A DNA stretch of 28,675 nt. Origin: SZUA-521 sp041738285. GTDB lineage: Bacteria > Pseudomonadota > Gammaproteobacteria > Pseudomonadales > Azotimanducaceae. The notes under the pieces were generated by a model. The model saw only the letters and a program-made list of their open reading frames with translations, was not told where the DNA came from and searched no databases. The DNA is taken from positions 1 through 28,675 of the forward strand of contig JBGSQB010000216.1 of the NCBI GenBank assembly GCA_041738285.1, written 5' to 3'. Shown here one piece after another: positions 15,090-23,670 of this stretch. Position numbers and translations under genes: made by a program. How positions within the stretch are numbered: the stretch's first letter is position 1; each line of letters opens with the position of its first letter.

Positions 15090-16991
15090 ATGAACATCGC
15101 GACCAAGGATGGCCCCGCCACGTTCGGCACCCTGTTGGGAATCGCCCCCGGAAATGTCCCCGTCTACTCCTCCGACTATGAGTCGGCTGACGACACCCTG
15201 CTGCCGGATCGGCATGCCTACCGCAGCTATGTCGACGGCATCTATATGGGCTACAAGTGGCAGTGCGTCGAGTTCGCGCGCCGCTGGATGTATCTCAACA
15301 AGGGCTACATCTTCGACGACGTCGCGATGGCCTACGACATCTTTCGGTTGCAGTCCGTACGCATCGTCGGCGAGAACCGCCGCCTACCGCTGCGCGCGTT
15401 CAAGAACGGCTCGGCTCGTCATCCCGTACCAGGGTGCCTTCTGGTATGGGACGAAGGTGGTGAGTTCGAACGCACCGGTCACGTCGCTGTAGTCACCGAA
15501 GTCACCCCGACCTACATTCGATTCGCCGAACAGAATGTCGGTCACAAAGTCTGGGCACGCGGACGCAACTATGCACGCGAGATCCGGGCAACGGTCACCG
15601 ATCAGGGCGAGTACTGGGTGGAATGTTCATTTGGTGACGCGACCATCCTCGGCTGGGTCATCCAGACTGATGACGACGATCACGCGGAAGAGCCGGAGAC
15701 TCCGAACCCGCTGCTGCTCAACATTCAGGGGCGTACCGTCGAGGACACGGGTCAAGCGGAGTCGTCATGGCTCAACATGGCCAATGCCGATGAAGCAGCG
15801 TATGTGGCCATGATGAAAGGCCACAAGTTGACCAGCGTCCACGCCGATCAGCACGCCTACTACTGCATGTCGGAAACCGCAGCCGAGGAAATCGAGCGGG
15901 CGACCAATGAGCTGCATGCGCTGTTCATGCACGCGACCGACTACGTGCTACGCGACGAGTCGCTGCTCGAGAAGTTCAAAATCCCGCGGTTCATGTGGCA
16001 GAAGATCAAGCAGTCGTGGAACAACCGCCGCAATCAGATGATCACCGGTCGCTTCGACTTCTCGATGTCGGAGCGCGGCATCAAGGTGTACGAGTACAAC
16101 TGCGACTCCGCCTCATGCCACATGGAGTGCGGCAAGGTACAGGGCAAGTGGGCCGACCACTTCGATTGCGACATCGGCCGCGACCCCGGGGCGGAACTCC
16201 ACAACGAGCTGCGCGATGCCTGGCAGAACAGCGACGTTGACGACGTTGTGCACATCATGCAGGACCGAGATCTCGAAGAAACCTACCACGCGCTGTTCAT
16301 GCAGGAGGCCATGGAGGAAGCCGGGATCAAGACCAAGATCATCCATGGCGTGTCGAGCCTTGCGTGGGACGCGGAAGGCAACGTAGTGGACGCCGAAGGC
16401 GCGCGCATCAAGTGGGTGTGGAAGACTTGGGCCTGGGAAACCGCCCTGGATCAGATCCGCGCCGAGTGCGAAGGCGACGAAGACAAATTGCGTAACTATC
16501 AGCCCGGAGAAGCACACGACGGCCCGCCGCGGCTGGTGGACGTGCTGCTGCGCAAGGACGTGATGGTCTATGAACCGCTGTGGACGCTCATTCCAAGCAA
16601 CAAGGCAATCCTGCCGGTGCTTTGGACGCTGTTCCCCAATCATCCATACCTGCTCAATTCGTCATTCACGCTAACCGACTCGCTGCGCGCGACGGGCTAC
16701 GTCGCCAAGCCCATCGTTGGCCGGTCCGGTTCCAACATCAGCCTGTTCGATCGCGACAATCAGCTGCTCGAAGAAACCGCTGGTCAGTTCGACCGTCAGG
16801 ATCAGATGTATCAGGAACTGTTCAAGCTGCCCGTGGTGGCCGGCTATAACGTCCAGGTCAGCTCCTTCACCGCCGGCGGCACCTATGCCGGCAGTTGCCT
16901 GCGCGTGGACAAGACATTGGTCATCAACATCACGAGCGACAACATGGCGCTGCGGATCGTGGATGACAACGAGCTGCTGCGCGGCAAATAG
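15090..16991 (+). CDS. gss: Bifunctional glutathionylspermidine synthetase/amidase
   Basis: This cytoplasmic enzyme joins glutathione to spermidine using ATP and also hydrolyses the product. It has 633 residues (E. coli 619). The N-terminal CHAP amidase has the catalytic Cys59 in YKWQCVEFARRW and His131 in ERTGHVAVV, the same numbers as I recall for E. coli. From about residue 220 on is the ATP-grasp synthetase domain, with YEYNCDSASCHMECGK, LWTLIPSNKAILPVLW and the C-terminal GRSGSNI and GGTYAGSCLRVDK. The frame is open 70 codons earlier, but ATG 15090 with AGGA upstream gives the E. coli-like start. The stop overlaps the second palindromic element. Role: thiol/polyamine redox balance. Confidence 0.95.
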   Translation: MNIATKDGPATFGTLLGIAPGNVPVYSSDYESADDTLLPDRHAYRSYVDGIYMGYKWQCVEFARRWMYLNKGYIFDDVAMAYDIFRLQSVRIVGENRRLPLRAFKNGSARHPVPGCLLVWDEGGEFERTGHVAVVTEVTPTYIRFAEQNVGHKVWARGRNYAREIRATVTDQGEYWVECSFGDATILGWVIQTDDDDHAEEPETPNPLLLNIQGRTVEDTGQAESSWLNMANADEAAYVAMMKGHKLTSVHADQHAYYCMSETAAEEIERATNELHALFMHATDYVLRDESLLEKFKIPRFMWQKIKQSWNNRRNQMITGRFDFSMSERGIKVYEYNCDSASCHMECGKVQGKWADHFDCDIGRDPGAELHNELRDAWQNSDVDDVVHIMQDRDLEETYHALFMQEAMEEAGIKTKIIHGVSSLAWDAEGNVVDAEGARIKWVWKTWAWETALDQIRAECEGDEDKLRNYQPGEAHDGPPRLVDVLLRKDVMVYEPLWTLIPSNKAILPVLWTLFPNHPYLLNSSFTLTDSLRATGYVAKPIVGRSGSNISLFDRDNQLLEETAGQFDRQDQMYQELFKLPVVAGYNVQVSSFTAGGTYAGSCLRVDKTLVINITSDNMALRIVDDNELLRGK

Positions 16992-17087
16992 GGGACAAGG
17001 GAAATAGGGGACAGTTGACCTATTTCGTGGGCGAACCTTTCCACGTCAACGGTCTGGTGGCGAAATAGGTCAACTGTCCCCTATTTC
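16991..17087. repeat. Palindromic repeat element, copy 2
   Basis: Perfect 27-bp arms lie at 17001-17027 and 17061-17087 around a 33-base loop. The inner 21 bp (17007-17027 and 17061-17081) are identical to copy 1 at 2330-2404. Each arm is itself partly palindromic (GAAATA at the outer end, TATTTC at the inner end). A degenerate half-unit GGGGACA starts at 16991, on the last base of the gss stop codon, just as copy 1 has a doubled GGGGACAG unit. The loop differs from copy 1 but is the same length. No target duplication or transposase is visible. Confidence 0.87.
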
Positions 17088-17191
17088 ACCGCAGTGCGAA
17101 CGGTCCTAGAAACGCTCGTGGCCTGGTCTATGGCCTAGCGGACTCGATGCGTTGCGATAGCATCGGCGCACTGCTTTCGACGGATCGCCCC

Positions 17192-17878
17192 ATGACCGAT
17201 GCGCCGACCGTACCGCTGAACTTCGAACGCATTCAGGAATCGGAGATGATTGCGCGCGCCGTGGAATTCACGCGTACCCTGACGCGTCGGCGCAACGTAC
17301 GCGACTTCCTGCCCGATCCGATCCCGCAACAGGTCGTCACCAGCGCGCTCGAAGCGGCGTTGACCGCCCCGAGTGGTGCGAATCGACAACCATGGCACTT
17401 CGTGGTGGTCACGGACCCCCACATCCGCGCACAGATTCGCGAAGCGGCCGAAGCGGAGGAACGCGAGTTCTACCAACGGCGCGCCTCGGCAGATTGGCTC
17501 ACGGCCTTGGCGCCACTCGGCACCGATTCGAACAAACCGTTCCTGACCACGGCTGCGTGTCTGATCGTCATATTCGCGGAAAAGTACGCGGTGAATCCGG
17601 ATGGAAGCCGCAGCAAGAACTATTACACGAGTGAGTCAGTCGGCATCGCCACCGGATTTCTCATCGCCGCGCTCAATGCATCCGGTGTGGCAACACTCAC
17701 GCACACGCCGAGCCCCATGGGATTCTTGAATGCGATCCTTGGCCGGCCAAAGAACGAAAAACCCTTTCTGATTCTGACGGCTGGCTACCCTGCAGCGAAT
17801 GCCCGCGTCCCCGACATCACCAAGTTCCCATTCGCGCGTTCCGTGACCCGAGTACCCGCCCACGTCCAAACAGAATGA
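17192..17878 (+). CDS. Nitroreductase-family flavoprotein, iodotyrosine-deiodinase-like
   Basis: The 228-residue FMN enzyme has the family start RRNVRDFLPDPIP, FMN-binding APSGANRQPWHF (59-70), and the C-terminal TPSPMGFLNAILGRPKNEKP followed by GYPAANARVPDI. This closely follows human iodotyrosine deiodinase (TTPLNCGP-LRVLLGRPAHEK and GYPSKEATVPDL). The lid residues that hold the halotyrosine zwitterion in IYD (human Glu157, Tyr161, Lys182) have counterparts Glu90, Tyr94 and Lys115 at identical spacing. It is therefore a candidate reductive halotyrosine dehalogenase; a general nitroreductase is the alternative. The start is the ATG at 17192; an ATG-like start at 17147 adds residues with no counterpart. 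Stop overlaps the next ATG. Confidence 0.85.
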   Translation: MTDAPTVPLNFERIQESEMIARAVEFTRTLTRRRNVRDFLPDPIPQQVVTSALEAALTAPSGANRQPWHFVVVTDPHIRAQIREAAEAEEREFYQRRASADWLTALAPLGTDSNKPFLTTAACLIVIFAEKYAVNPDGSRSKNYYTSESVGIATGFLIAALNASGVATLTHTPSPMGFLNAILGRPKNEKPFLILTAGYPAANARVPDITKFPFARSVTRVPAHVQTE

Positions 17879-18753
17879 GCATGGCGCGCTGGTTGTGGCC
17901 AACGCTTCCCGCCGCAGCCGTGATCACAGCCATCGCCGGCATCGCCGCGTGGGCATTCTGGTGGGAGCCATCGAGCCTGCGGGTCACGCAGCATGCTGTC
18001 GAACTCTCACGTTGGCCGTCGAATTGCGACGATCTTCGCATCGCGGTGCTCGCCGATCTGCACGTCGGTTCTCCGTACATAGGGCTCGATTCGCTGTCCG
18101 AGATCGTGACGGCGACACGTGCTGCTCAACCTGATCTGGTTCTGCTCGCCGGCGACTATGTGAGCCAGGGCGTGGTGGGCGGCACATTCGTTGCGCCCGA
18201 GGCCGCGGCAAGAGTACTGCACCCGCTGAGGCAGTCCGCACCGGTTTTCGCTGTGCTCGGCAACCACGACTGGTGGCTGGATTCGGATCGTGTGCGCCAC
18301 GCACTGCAAAGCGTCGACATCGCCGTACTCGATGACGCATCGACCACCCTGCGACTTGGTGCGTGCACGCTGTCGCTGGTGGGTGTCAGCGACTTCTGGG
18401 AAGGACCACACGACGTCGATCGCGCGCTCGCCGGTGTCGCCGACTCGGACACGACGGTGCTGTTCACCCACAATCCCGATCTGTTCGACGCGGTGCCGGA
18501 CCATGTCGAGTTGACCATCGCAGGTCATACCCATGGCGGACAGGTGTACATTCCCGGCCTCGGCAGACCCATCGTACCGTCGGCATTCGGTGAGCGGTTT
18601 GCCGCGGGACACATCGTCGAGCACGGCCGCCATCTGTTTGTCAGCACGGGGATCGGCACGAGCATCATTCCAATCAGGTTTCTGGTGGCACCGGAGGTGT
18701 CCGTGCTCCGCATCCGACACACGCGCACCGGCGGGCCAAGATCGCAATCTTGA
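17875..18753 (+). CDS. Membrane-anchored calcineurin-like metallophosphoesterase
   Basis: The 292-residue protein has an N-terminal membrane anchor (residues about 8-30) and a dimetal phosphoesterase domain. Metal motifs in order are DLH (61-63), AGDYV (92-96), GNHD (129-132), the FTHNP His, and GHTHGGQVYIPG. This layout is the YaeI-like group, which acts on phosphodiesters or lipid phosphates at the membrane face. The ATG overlaps the nitroreductase stop as ATGA, so the two are co-translated, although no functional link is known. The active-site set is complete. The substrate is not predictable. Confidence 0.88.
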   Translation: MSMARWLWPTLPAAAVITAIAGIAAWAFWWEPSSLRVTQHAVELSRWPSNCDDLRIAVLADLHVGSPYIGLDSLSEIVTATRAAQPDLVLLAGDYVSQGVVGGTFVAPEAAARVLHPLRQSAPVFAVLGNHDWWLDSDRVRHALQSVDIAVLDDASTTLRLGACTLSLVGVSDFWEGPHDVDRALAGVADSDTTVLFTHNPDLFDAVPDHVELTIAGHTHGGQVYIPGLGRPIVPSAFGERFAAGHIVEHGRHLFVSTGIGTSIIPIRFLVAPEVSVLRIRHTRTGGPRSQS

Positions 18754-18965
18754 GATGCTGACACGTCGTCGTCGCTGTACCGGTCGAGCCCCGCCCTCTA
18801 TCATCGCACCTCCCCAGATATGTTCACGGGCGGTTGATGTTGCCACGCCCGCAATCGCAGCTTCGGTCGAGCCCGCTGGACCGCGCGACCCTTTCACGCT
18901 GCGCGCCAGTTCGCGTAGCATGCGCACGCAATGCATCTGAACCGCAACCGATCCATGGAGGATCA

Positions 18966-19727
18966 ATGAAACTGATTGGCTCTTGGTTCATGGGGACCGC
19001 CGCTGTAATCTTCGCGACCTGCGCGTTCGCCGTTGATCCCGCAGTTCTGGTCGCCCAAGCGGCACCCCCACCCCCGCAGTCACCCCAGGAACGCGTTGCC
19101 AACCTGAAGGCCTGGTTGCAGGCGAGCCAAGGTCAATTGCGACACTATGAATGGATCGAAACGACCGCCACGGCCGTAGACGGCGAGGAGAAATCGCGCA
19201 CTCAGAACACCTGCTATTACAGCGTCGATGGACAGCTGCAAAAGGTTGCAGTTCCAAGTCAAGGCGACGAGAAGTCCGGCGGCCCACCAGGAATCCTCCT
19301 GCCAGGGAAACTGCTGAAGAAGGCCGGCGAGCACAAGAAAGCTGAACTGACTGAATACATGAAGAACGCCACTGCATTGATTCATACCTACATCCCACCG
19401 GATGCAAACCGTATTCAACAGGCGGTCAACGCGGGCAAAATGGGCATGAACATGCTCGAGCCCGGGCGTCGCATACAGCTCGCGTTCAAGGACTACCTGA
19501 AAGAAGGTGATCAGCTCAGCGTCGACATCGAGTTGCCCACCAATCGGCTGCTCGGCATGCACGTATCGAGCTACCTGGACGACAAGAAAGATGCCGTCAC
19601 TCTGGACGTGACCATGGGCGTGTTGCCTGACGGTACGATCCACACGGCGCAGTCTGTGTTGAACGCACCCGCCAAGAAGGTCAAGGTCACGATCGACAAC
19701 TCCGGCTATCGCCATGCCGCACAGTAA
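18966..19727 (+). CDS. Exported protein of unknown function
   Basis: The 253-residue product has a signal peptide (KLIGSWFMGTAAVIFATCAFA) and an Ala/Pro-rich mature start. ATG 18966 has GGAGG six bases before it; the longer frame from 18834 lacks this. The mature protein has RHYEWIETTATAVDGEEKS, CYYSVDGQLQKV and later DIELPTNRLLGMHVSSYLDD, VTLDVTMGVLPDGTIHT, an alternating-strand pattern that could be a LolA/LolB-like half barrel. There is a Lys-rich middle (KLLKKAGEHKKAELTEYMK). One Cys in the mature part. It begins the five-gene envelope cluster; 12 bases separate it from the DUF2092 gene. Confidence 0.8.
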   Translation: MKLIGSWFMGTAAVIFATCAFAVDPAVLVAQAAPPPPQSPQERVANLKAWLQASQGQLRHYEWIETTATAVDGEEKSRTQNTCYYSVDGQLQKVAVPSQGDEKSGGPPGILLPGKLLKKAGEHKKAELTEYMKNATALIHTYIPPDANRIQQAVNAGKMGMNMLEPGRRIQLAFKDYLKEGDQLSVDIELPTNRLLGMHVSSYLDDKKDAVTLDVTMGVLPDGTIHTAQSVLNAPAKKVKVTIDNSGYRHAAQ

Positions 19728-19739
19728 GGCTACACACCG

Positions 19740-20570
19740 ATGAAAACACTGACTCAAACGTTCATTGTACTCACGGCGCTTGTCACGGCGCCGATCTACG
19801 CGCAGTCGTCGGCCGACGATGCCGCTGCTACCGATGGCGAGATATTCGACTCCCAGGCCGTCGGTCGCGAACTGATCATGGAAATGGCGGGCTTTCTCGC
19901 CGGCCTCGACAAGATGACCGTGACTGCACGCGGCGGCTACGAGGTCTTGCAGAGCAACGGTCAGATGGTCCAGTTCCTGGAAGTGCGTGATGTGTCGCTT
20001 GCCCGGCCCAATCAGATGCGGGTCGAGGAAGTGACCAGCGACGGCAGCGACAACAACGTACTGTTCGACGGCAAGCACCTGACCATCTGGCATGGTGACG
20101 GACACATCTACGCCCAGGCGCCCCAGCCCGGCAGCATCGACGACACCGCCGTGTACATGATCCGCGATCTCGGTATGCGGTTGCCGCTGGCGCCGTTCTT
20201 CACCACGCGGTTTCCCCTCGAACTCGACCGCAACGTGACGTTCGCCGACTACGTCGATACCACCAACGTGTTCGGCGACCCGGCGCATCATGTCATTGGC
20301 CAGACCGATTCGGTCGACTTCCAGGTCTGGATCGCCGATGGCGAGCGCCCATTTCCACTGCGCATCGTGCTGACCTATCGCAACGAACCCGGCCAGCCTT
20401 CCTACTGGGCCGACTTCATCGACTGGAATTCGCGGCCCCGGATTCCCAAGTCGACCTTCGAGTTCAAACCCGCGCCCGATGCGCAACAGATCGTATTCGC
20501 GGTGCAGATTCCAGTCATCGTCGAGGCGCCTGCTGCAGCGCCGGCGACTTCCCAAGGAGAAGCCCCATGA
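19740..20570 (+). CDS. DUF2092 periplasmic protein
   Basis: The 276-residue exported protein has a signal peptide ending near YAQ (residues about 1-22). The sequence MAGFLAGLDKMTVTARGGYEVLQSNGQMVQF, the region after it with RPNQMRVEE and VLFDGKHLTIW, then QVWIADGERPFPLRIVLTY, is the DUF2092 pattern, related in fold to the lipoprotein carriers LolA/LppX. It may bind a lipid or hydrophobic ligand in the periplasm, but no role is established. The end (VEAPAAAPATSQGEAP) is a flexible tail. The stop overlaps the next ATG by four bases (ATGA), so it is coupled to the Ser/Gln-repeat protein. Confidence 0.85.
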   Translation: MKTLTQTFIVLTALVTAPIYAQSSADDAAATDGEIFDSQAVGRELIMEMAGFLAGLDKMTVTARGGYEVLQSNGQMVQFLEVRDVSLARPNQMRVEEVTSDGSDNNVLFDGKHLTIWHGDGHIYAQAPQPGSIDDTAVYMIRDLGMRLPLAPFFTTRFPLELDRNVTFADYVDTTNVFGDPAHHVIGQTDSVDFQVWIADGERPFPLRIVLTYRNEPGQPSYWADFIDWNSRPRIPKSTFEFKPAPDAQQIVFAVQIPVIVEAPAAAPATSQGEAP

Positions 20571-21541
20571 CACGCATGTTCATCAAGGCCACGCTCATCG
20601 TCGGACTGCCGCTCGCCTTCGCCCTCGATGTGAGTGCATCCCGCTTCCAAAGCGGCGGTGGCGGTGGCAGTGCTTCACGCGGCGGCGGTTCGGCGAGCCA
20701 CACCTCGAGTGGCTATTCGCGCCAAGGCAGTGCCAGCAGCGGCGGCTTTCAACAGCGCAGCAGCAGTAGTGCTTCGGGCACTTCGGGGCAGCGGTCATCG
20801 TCGATGCAATCGACCTCCTCTGCCAACCAGCAATCGCGTCAGAGCTCGGCGCAATCCGCGCAGTCCACTTCATCGGCGAACCAGCAATCGCGGCAGAGCA
20901 CCTCATCGCAGAATCAGAGCCAGCGTCAGAGCACGGCATCATCGACCTCCTCTGCCAACCAGGAACAGCGCCAGTCGACTTCCTCTGCTAATCAGGAACA
21001 GCGCCAGTCGACGTCCCAGGAGAACCAGGCCAACCGTCAATCGCAATCGGCGACCAATCAACAGAACCGACAGGAAGCGTCCAATCAGAATGTCGAGACG
21101 CGTCAGGATGGCGCAACCCAACGTACGGACGAGCGCACCGACGCCTACAAGTCGGGCAGCGGCAACTACTATCGCGGCGGCTATTATCCGCCGCCCCCGC
21201 CACCACCCTATGGCGGCTATTACGGTGGCTATTACCACGATGACGATGACAACGACGAGGCCGCGGCATTCGTGGTCGGTGCGGTAGTCGGCGCAGCAGT
21301 TGCATCATCGGCGTCCACCTCATCGACCCAGGCGGCTGCTCCCGCGCCCACGACGACGAGCACCACCGTGGTTTACACGACACCACCACCCAGCGCCGCG
21401 CCGGCACCGAGCGGCGGGCTGCCTTGCAACCCGACGATCACGACAGTCAACGGCGTCAATTACTACCAGTGCGGGCAGTCGTACTACATGCAGGCGTATG
21501 GCAGCGCGGGCCCGATCTATATGCCCGTGCCGCCCCCGTGA
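20567..21541 (+). CDS. Exported Ser/Gln-repeat protein
   Basis: The 324-residue product has a signal peptide (to about SAS, residue 25), then a Gly/Ser-rich segment. Residues about 75-180 are a low-complexity Ser/Gln/Asn/Arg region built from units like TSSANQEQRQS. A Tyr/Pro/Gly stretch (YYPPPPPPPYGGYYGGYY) follows, then an acidic patch DDDDNDE, a glycine-zipper-like AAAFVVGAVVGAAVASSA (about 225-243), a Thr/Pro/Ala linker, and a C-terminal VNGVNYYQCGQSYYMQAYGS-type motif resembling the small C-terminal units of DUF6515-like proteins. Two Cys near the end could form a disulfide. It is probably disordered and surface- or peptidoglycan-associated; no enzyme motif is seen. Confidence 0.82.
   Translation: MTRMFIKATLIVGLPLAFALDVSASRFQSGGGGGSASRGGGSASHTSSGYSRQGSASSGGFQQRSSSSASGTSGQRSSSMQSTSSANQQSRQSSAQSAQSTSSANQQSRQSTSSQNQSQRQSTASSTSSANQEQRQSTSSANQEQRQSTSQENQANRQSQSATNQQNRQEASNQNVETRQDGATQRTDERTDAYKSGSGNYYRGGYYPPPPPPPYGGYYGGYYHDDDDNDEAAAFVVGAVVGAAVASSASTSSTQAAAPAPTTTSTTVVYTTPPPSAAPAPSGGLPCNPTITTVNGVNYYQCGQSYYMQAYGSAGPIYMPVPPP
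20945..21010 (+). repeat. 33-bp tandem repeat within the Ser/Gln-repeat gene
   Basis: Two adjacent 33-base units (20945-20977 and 20978-21010) each encode TSSANQEQRQS and differ at only a few third-position bases. A 22-base exact direct repeat (ATCGACCTCCTCTGCCAACC plus AG) also links 20809-20830 to 20941-20962, 132 bases or 44 codons apart. All repeats keep frame, so unit number can change without breaking the gene. Confidence 0.85.
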
Positions 21542-21563
21542 TCAAACGCGCACTGGCTGCGAC

Positions 21564-22625
21564 GTGAACACGCATGCAGTCCGCCGCGGCGCGAGAATCG
21601 TCGCAATCGGATTGCTGCTGAGTGCGTGCCATTCGATCGGGCCGGGTACGATTCCGCGGGATCACTTCGACTACAACGCCGCCGTCGCGCAGTCCTGGAA
21701 AGAACAGACGCTGCGCAACATGGTTCGACTGCGCTACGGCGAGGCGCCGGTCTTCCTCGACGTGGCATCTGTCATCGCCCAGTACGCGCGTGAAGGCCAG
21801 ATCACCGCCAACAGTCAGGGTTACGATCGTCCCAATAATGTCGGTCCGCCGATTGCAAGCGGTGCATTTCGATACAGCGATCGCCCAACGATTACCTACC
21901 AGCCTCGGACCGGCCAGCAACTGGCGCGTACGCTGTTGAGTTCGGTGCCGCTGGATTCGGTGTTTGCGCTCGTGCAGGCCGGCTGGCCGGTCGACCTGAC
22001 ACTCGCAACCACCCTGCGCACCATCAACGGATTGCCCGCACACAGTGGCCTCTCGGGCACCTGGAATCCCAAGTTCCTTGCTGCAGTCAGCGCACTCGCC
22101 GCAGTGTCGCAGCAGGGCGCCAGCAGTGTGCGTCGGGCCGGAGAAAGGACCGTGTTCGTGATTCACGAGGACCTCTCACCGGACGCCGCGGCTGCCGTCG
22201 ATCGGATGCGCACCTTGCTGCGCCTCGACCCGCGAGTCGCGGAGTACGAGATGGTGACCTCCCTGTTCGCGGAGTCCAACGCGCAGATCGCGCTGTCCAC
22301 CGCCTCCGCGCTCGACGTCTTGTCGCGCATTGCAGCGCGATTCGAGGTACCGTCCGAGCATGTCACCAAGGGCTGGACCTTCGCGACGCCTGAGCTCCCA
22401 AGCTCGATCGACGCCGAAGGCGAATCGATCAGCGGCATTCGCGTTCACTGCGGCGATAAGCCGCCGGTGGATGCGTTTGTTGCCACCTATGAGCGCGGTG
22501 CCTGGTTCTGGATCGACGAAGGCGACTATTCGTCCAAGCGCATCTTCTCGTTTCTGCTGATGCTGATGTCCCTGGCCGAAATCAGTTCCGGGGCATCACC
22601 CGTCGTGACCATCGGCGCAGGATGA
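21564..22625 (+). CDS. Outer-membrane lipoprotein of unknown function
   Basis: The 353-residue protein is read from the GTG at 21564. The N-terminus is basic, then VAIGLLLSAC forms a lipobox with Cys22 as the lipidation site; the next residues are His-Ser, so outer-membrane sorting is expected. The frame is open upstream, but only this start gives a lipoprotein signal. The motif DHFDYNAAVAQSWKEQTLRNMVRLRYGEAPVFLDV recalls a widespread proteobacterial lipoprotein family without a known role. The C-terminal hydrophobic stretch (FSFLLMLMSLAEI) is conserved in tone. It follows the repeat gene by 22 bases and precedes the DUF481 barrel by 10. Confidence 0.8.
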   Translation: MNTHAVRRGARIVAIGLLLSACHSIGPGTIPRDHFDYNAAVAQSWKEQTLRNMVRLRYGEAPVFLDVASVIAQYAREGQITANSQGYDRPNNVGPPIASGAFRYSDRPTITYQPRTGQQLARTLLSSVPLDSVFALVQAGWPVDLTLATTLRTINGLPAHSGLSGTWNPKFLAAVSALAAVSQQGASSVRRAGERTVFVIHEDLSPDAAAAVDRMRTLLRLDPRVAEYEMVTSLFAESNAQIALSTASALDVLSRIAARFEVPSEHVTKGWTFATPELPSSIDAEGESISGIRVHCGDKPPVDAFVATYERGAWFWIDEGDYSSKRIFSFLLMLMSLAEISSGASPVVTIGAG

Positions 22626-22635
22626 GCGCGAAGGC

Positions 22636-23670
22636 GTGAGTGGGGGTGGCAACAGTTGGGCTGTGGTCCTGCTGGTCGTGGCGATTCCCGCCATGGCCGG
22701 GTCCAAGACCGACTACGTCGAGTTCGGCAATGGCAGTCGCCTTGTTGGCGAGCTGAAGTATCTCGACCGCGGCAAGCTCAACTTCAAGACCGACACCACC
22801 GACACCATCGCCCTCGACTGGGCCGACATTCAACGCGTTGTGACCAAACAGCGCCTGCGTATCCTGGAGCGCGACGGCACGTTCCACTATGGCAGCCTCG
22901 AACCACCCACGGTTGCGCGCACGCTGCTGATTGCAGTCGGTACTGAGCGTGTACAGCTCGATCTCGATGAGATCGTCGATATCGATCCGATCGAAAGTAC
23001 CATCTGGGAGCGCCTCGACCTCGACGTATATGCCGGCTATTCATTCACCAAGTCGACGGAGGTCGAACAGTGGAACGTCGGTGCCAAAGCAGACTACGAA
23101 ACGGACACGCGCTCGCGCACCCTGATGCTGTCCGTAGACAGCACTGCCAGCAGCGATGTCGAAAGTTCAGTGCGTAGCGCGCTGGGGTATCAGACGATGC
23201 GCTTGCGGGAAGACCGGTGGGCAACGGGTTGGCTCATGGGCGTCGAGTCGAATGACGCACTGGCGCTGGACTATCGGGTGACGGGCGCATTCGGCGGCGG
23301 CCCGCGCTTCTATCCAAGCGCGGATCAACGCATCCGCACGTTTATGGGCTTGCAGATCAACAACGAGAAATTTGGCGGATCCGAGGCACAGTCGAGCATC
23401 GAAGGCATCGTGGGTGGATCGATCGACTGGTATCGCTTTCGCGATCCAGACATCGATCTCAGCACCACGGCCTACATCATGCCGAGCCTCACCGACAGTG
23501 GACGACTGCGCGGCAGTCTCGACTTGTCGCTGAACTGGGAATTCATCAAGGACTTCTCCTGGCAGATTTCGATCTACGATGACTACGACAACGCCGCCGA
23601 GACCGATCAGTCATCGAACTCCGGGACGAATGACTATGGCATCACGACCAGCATTGGATGGTCGCCCTGA
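22636..23670 (+). CDS. DUF481 outer-membrane barrel protein
   Basis: The 344-residue protein has a signal peptide (SWAVVLLVVAIPAMA). A periplasmic domain of about 90 residues follows (VEFGNGSRLVGELKYLDRGKLNFKTD, with DWADIQRV), then alternating beta-strands from DLDVYAGYSFTKSTEVEQWNVGAKADYE to YGITTSIGWSP, the DUF481/YdiY pattern of a small outer-membrane barrel. The start is a GTG; a nearby ATG at 22622 is out of frame. Its stop lies in a perfect hairpin CTGACA-TTTGT-TGTCAG (23667-23683). The frame of the sulfatase fragment begins inside its last codons. It probably closes the envelope operon. Confidence 0.85.
   Translation: MSGGGNSWAVVLLVVAIPAMAGSKTDYVEFGNGSRLVGELKYLDRGKLNFKTDTTDTIALDWADIQRVVTKQRLRILERDGTFHYGSLEPPTVARTLLIAVGTERVQLDLDEIVDIDPIESTIWERLDLDVYAGYSFTKSTEVEQWNVGAKADYETDTRSRTLMLSVDSTASSDVESSVRSALGYQTMRLREDRWATGWLMGVESNDALALDYRVTGAFGGGPRFYPSADQRIRTFMGLQINNEKFGGSEAQSSIEGIVGGSIDWYRFRDPDIDLSTTAYIMPSLTDSGRLRGSLDLSLNWEFIKDFSWQISIYDDYDNAAETDQSSNSGTNDYGITTSIGWSP

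Noticed and set aside
18754..18965. Possible small gene upstream of the exported unknown, including a repeated CGGTCGAGCCC
   Set aside because: The open frame lacks a ribosome site and the 11-base repeat is too short to mean much; probably leader sequence.
19080..20573. A 497-codon minus-strand frame opposite the exported unknown and DUF2092 genes
   Set aside because: It spans two real plus-strand genes with signal peptides; His/Arg/Gly-rich shadow.
20945..21010. CRISPR-like repeats
   Set aside because: Units are directly adjacent with no spacers, differ at third positions and are in frame within a coding sequence.
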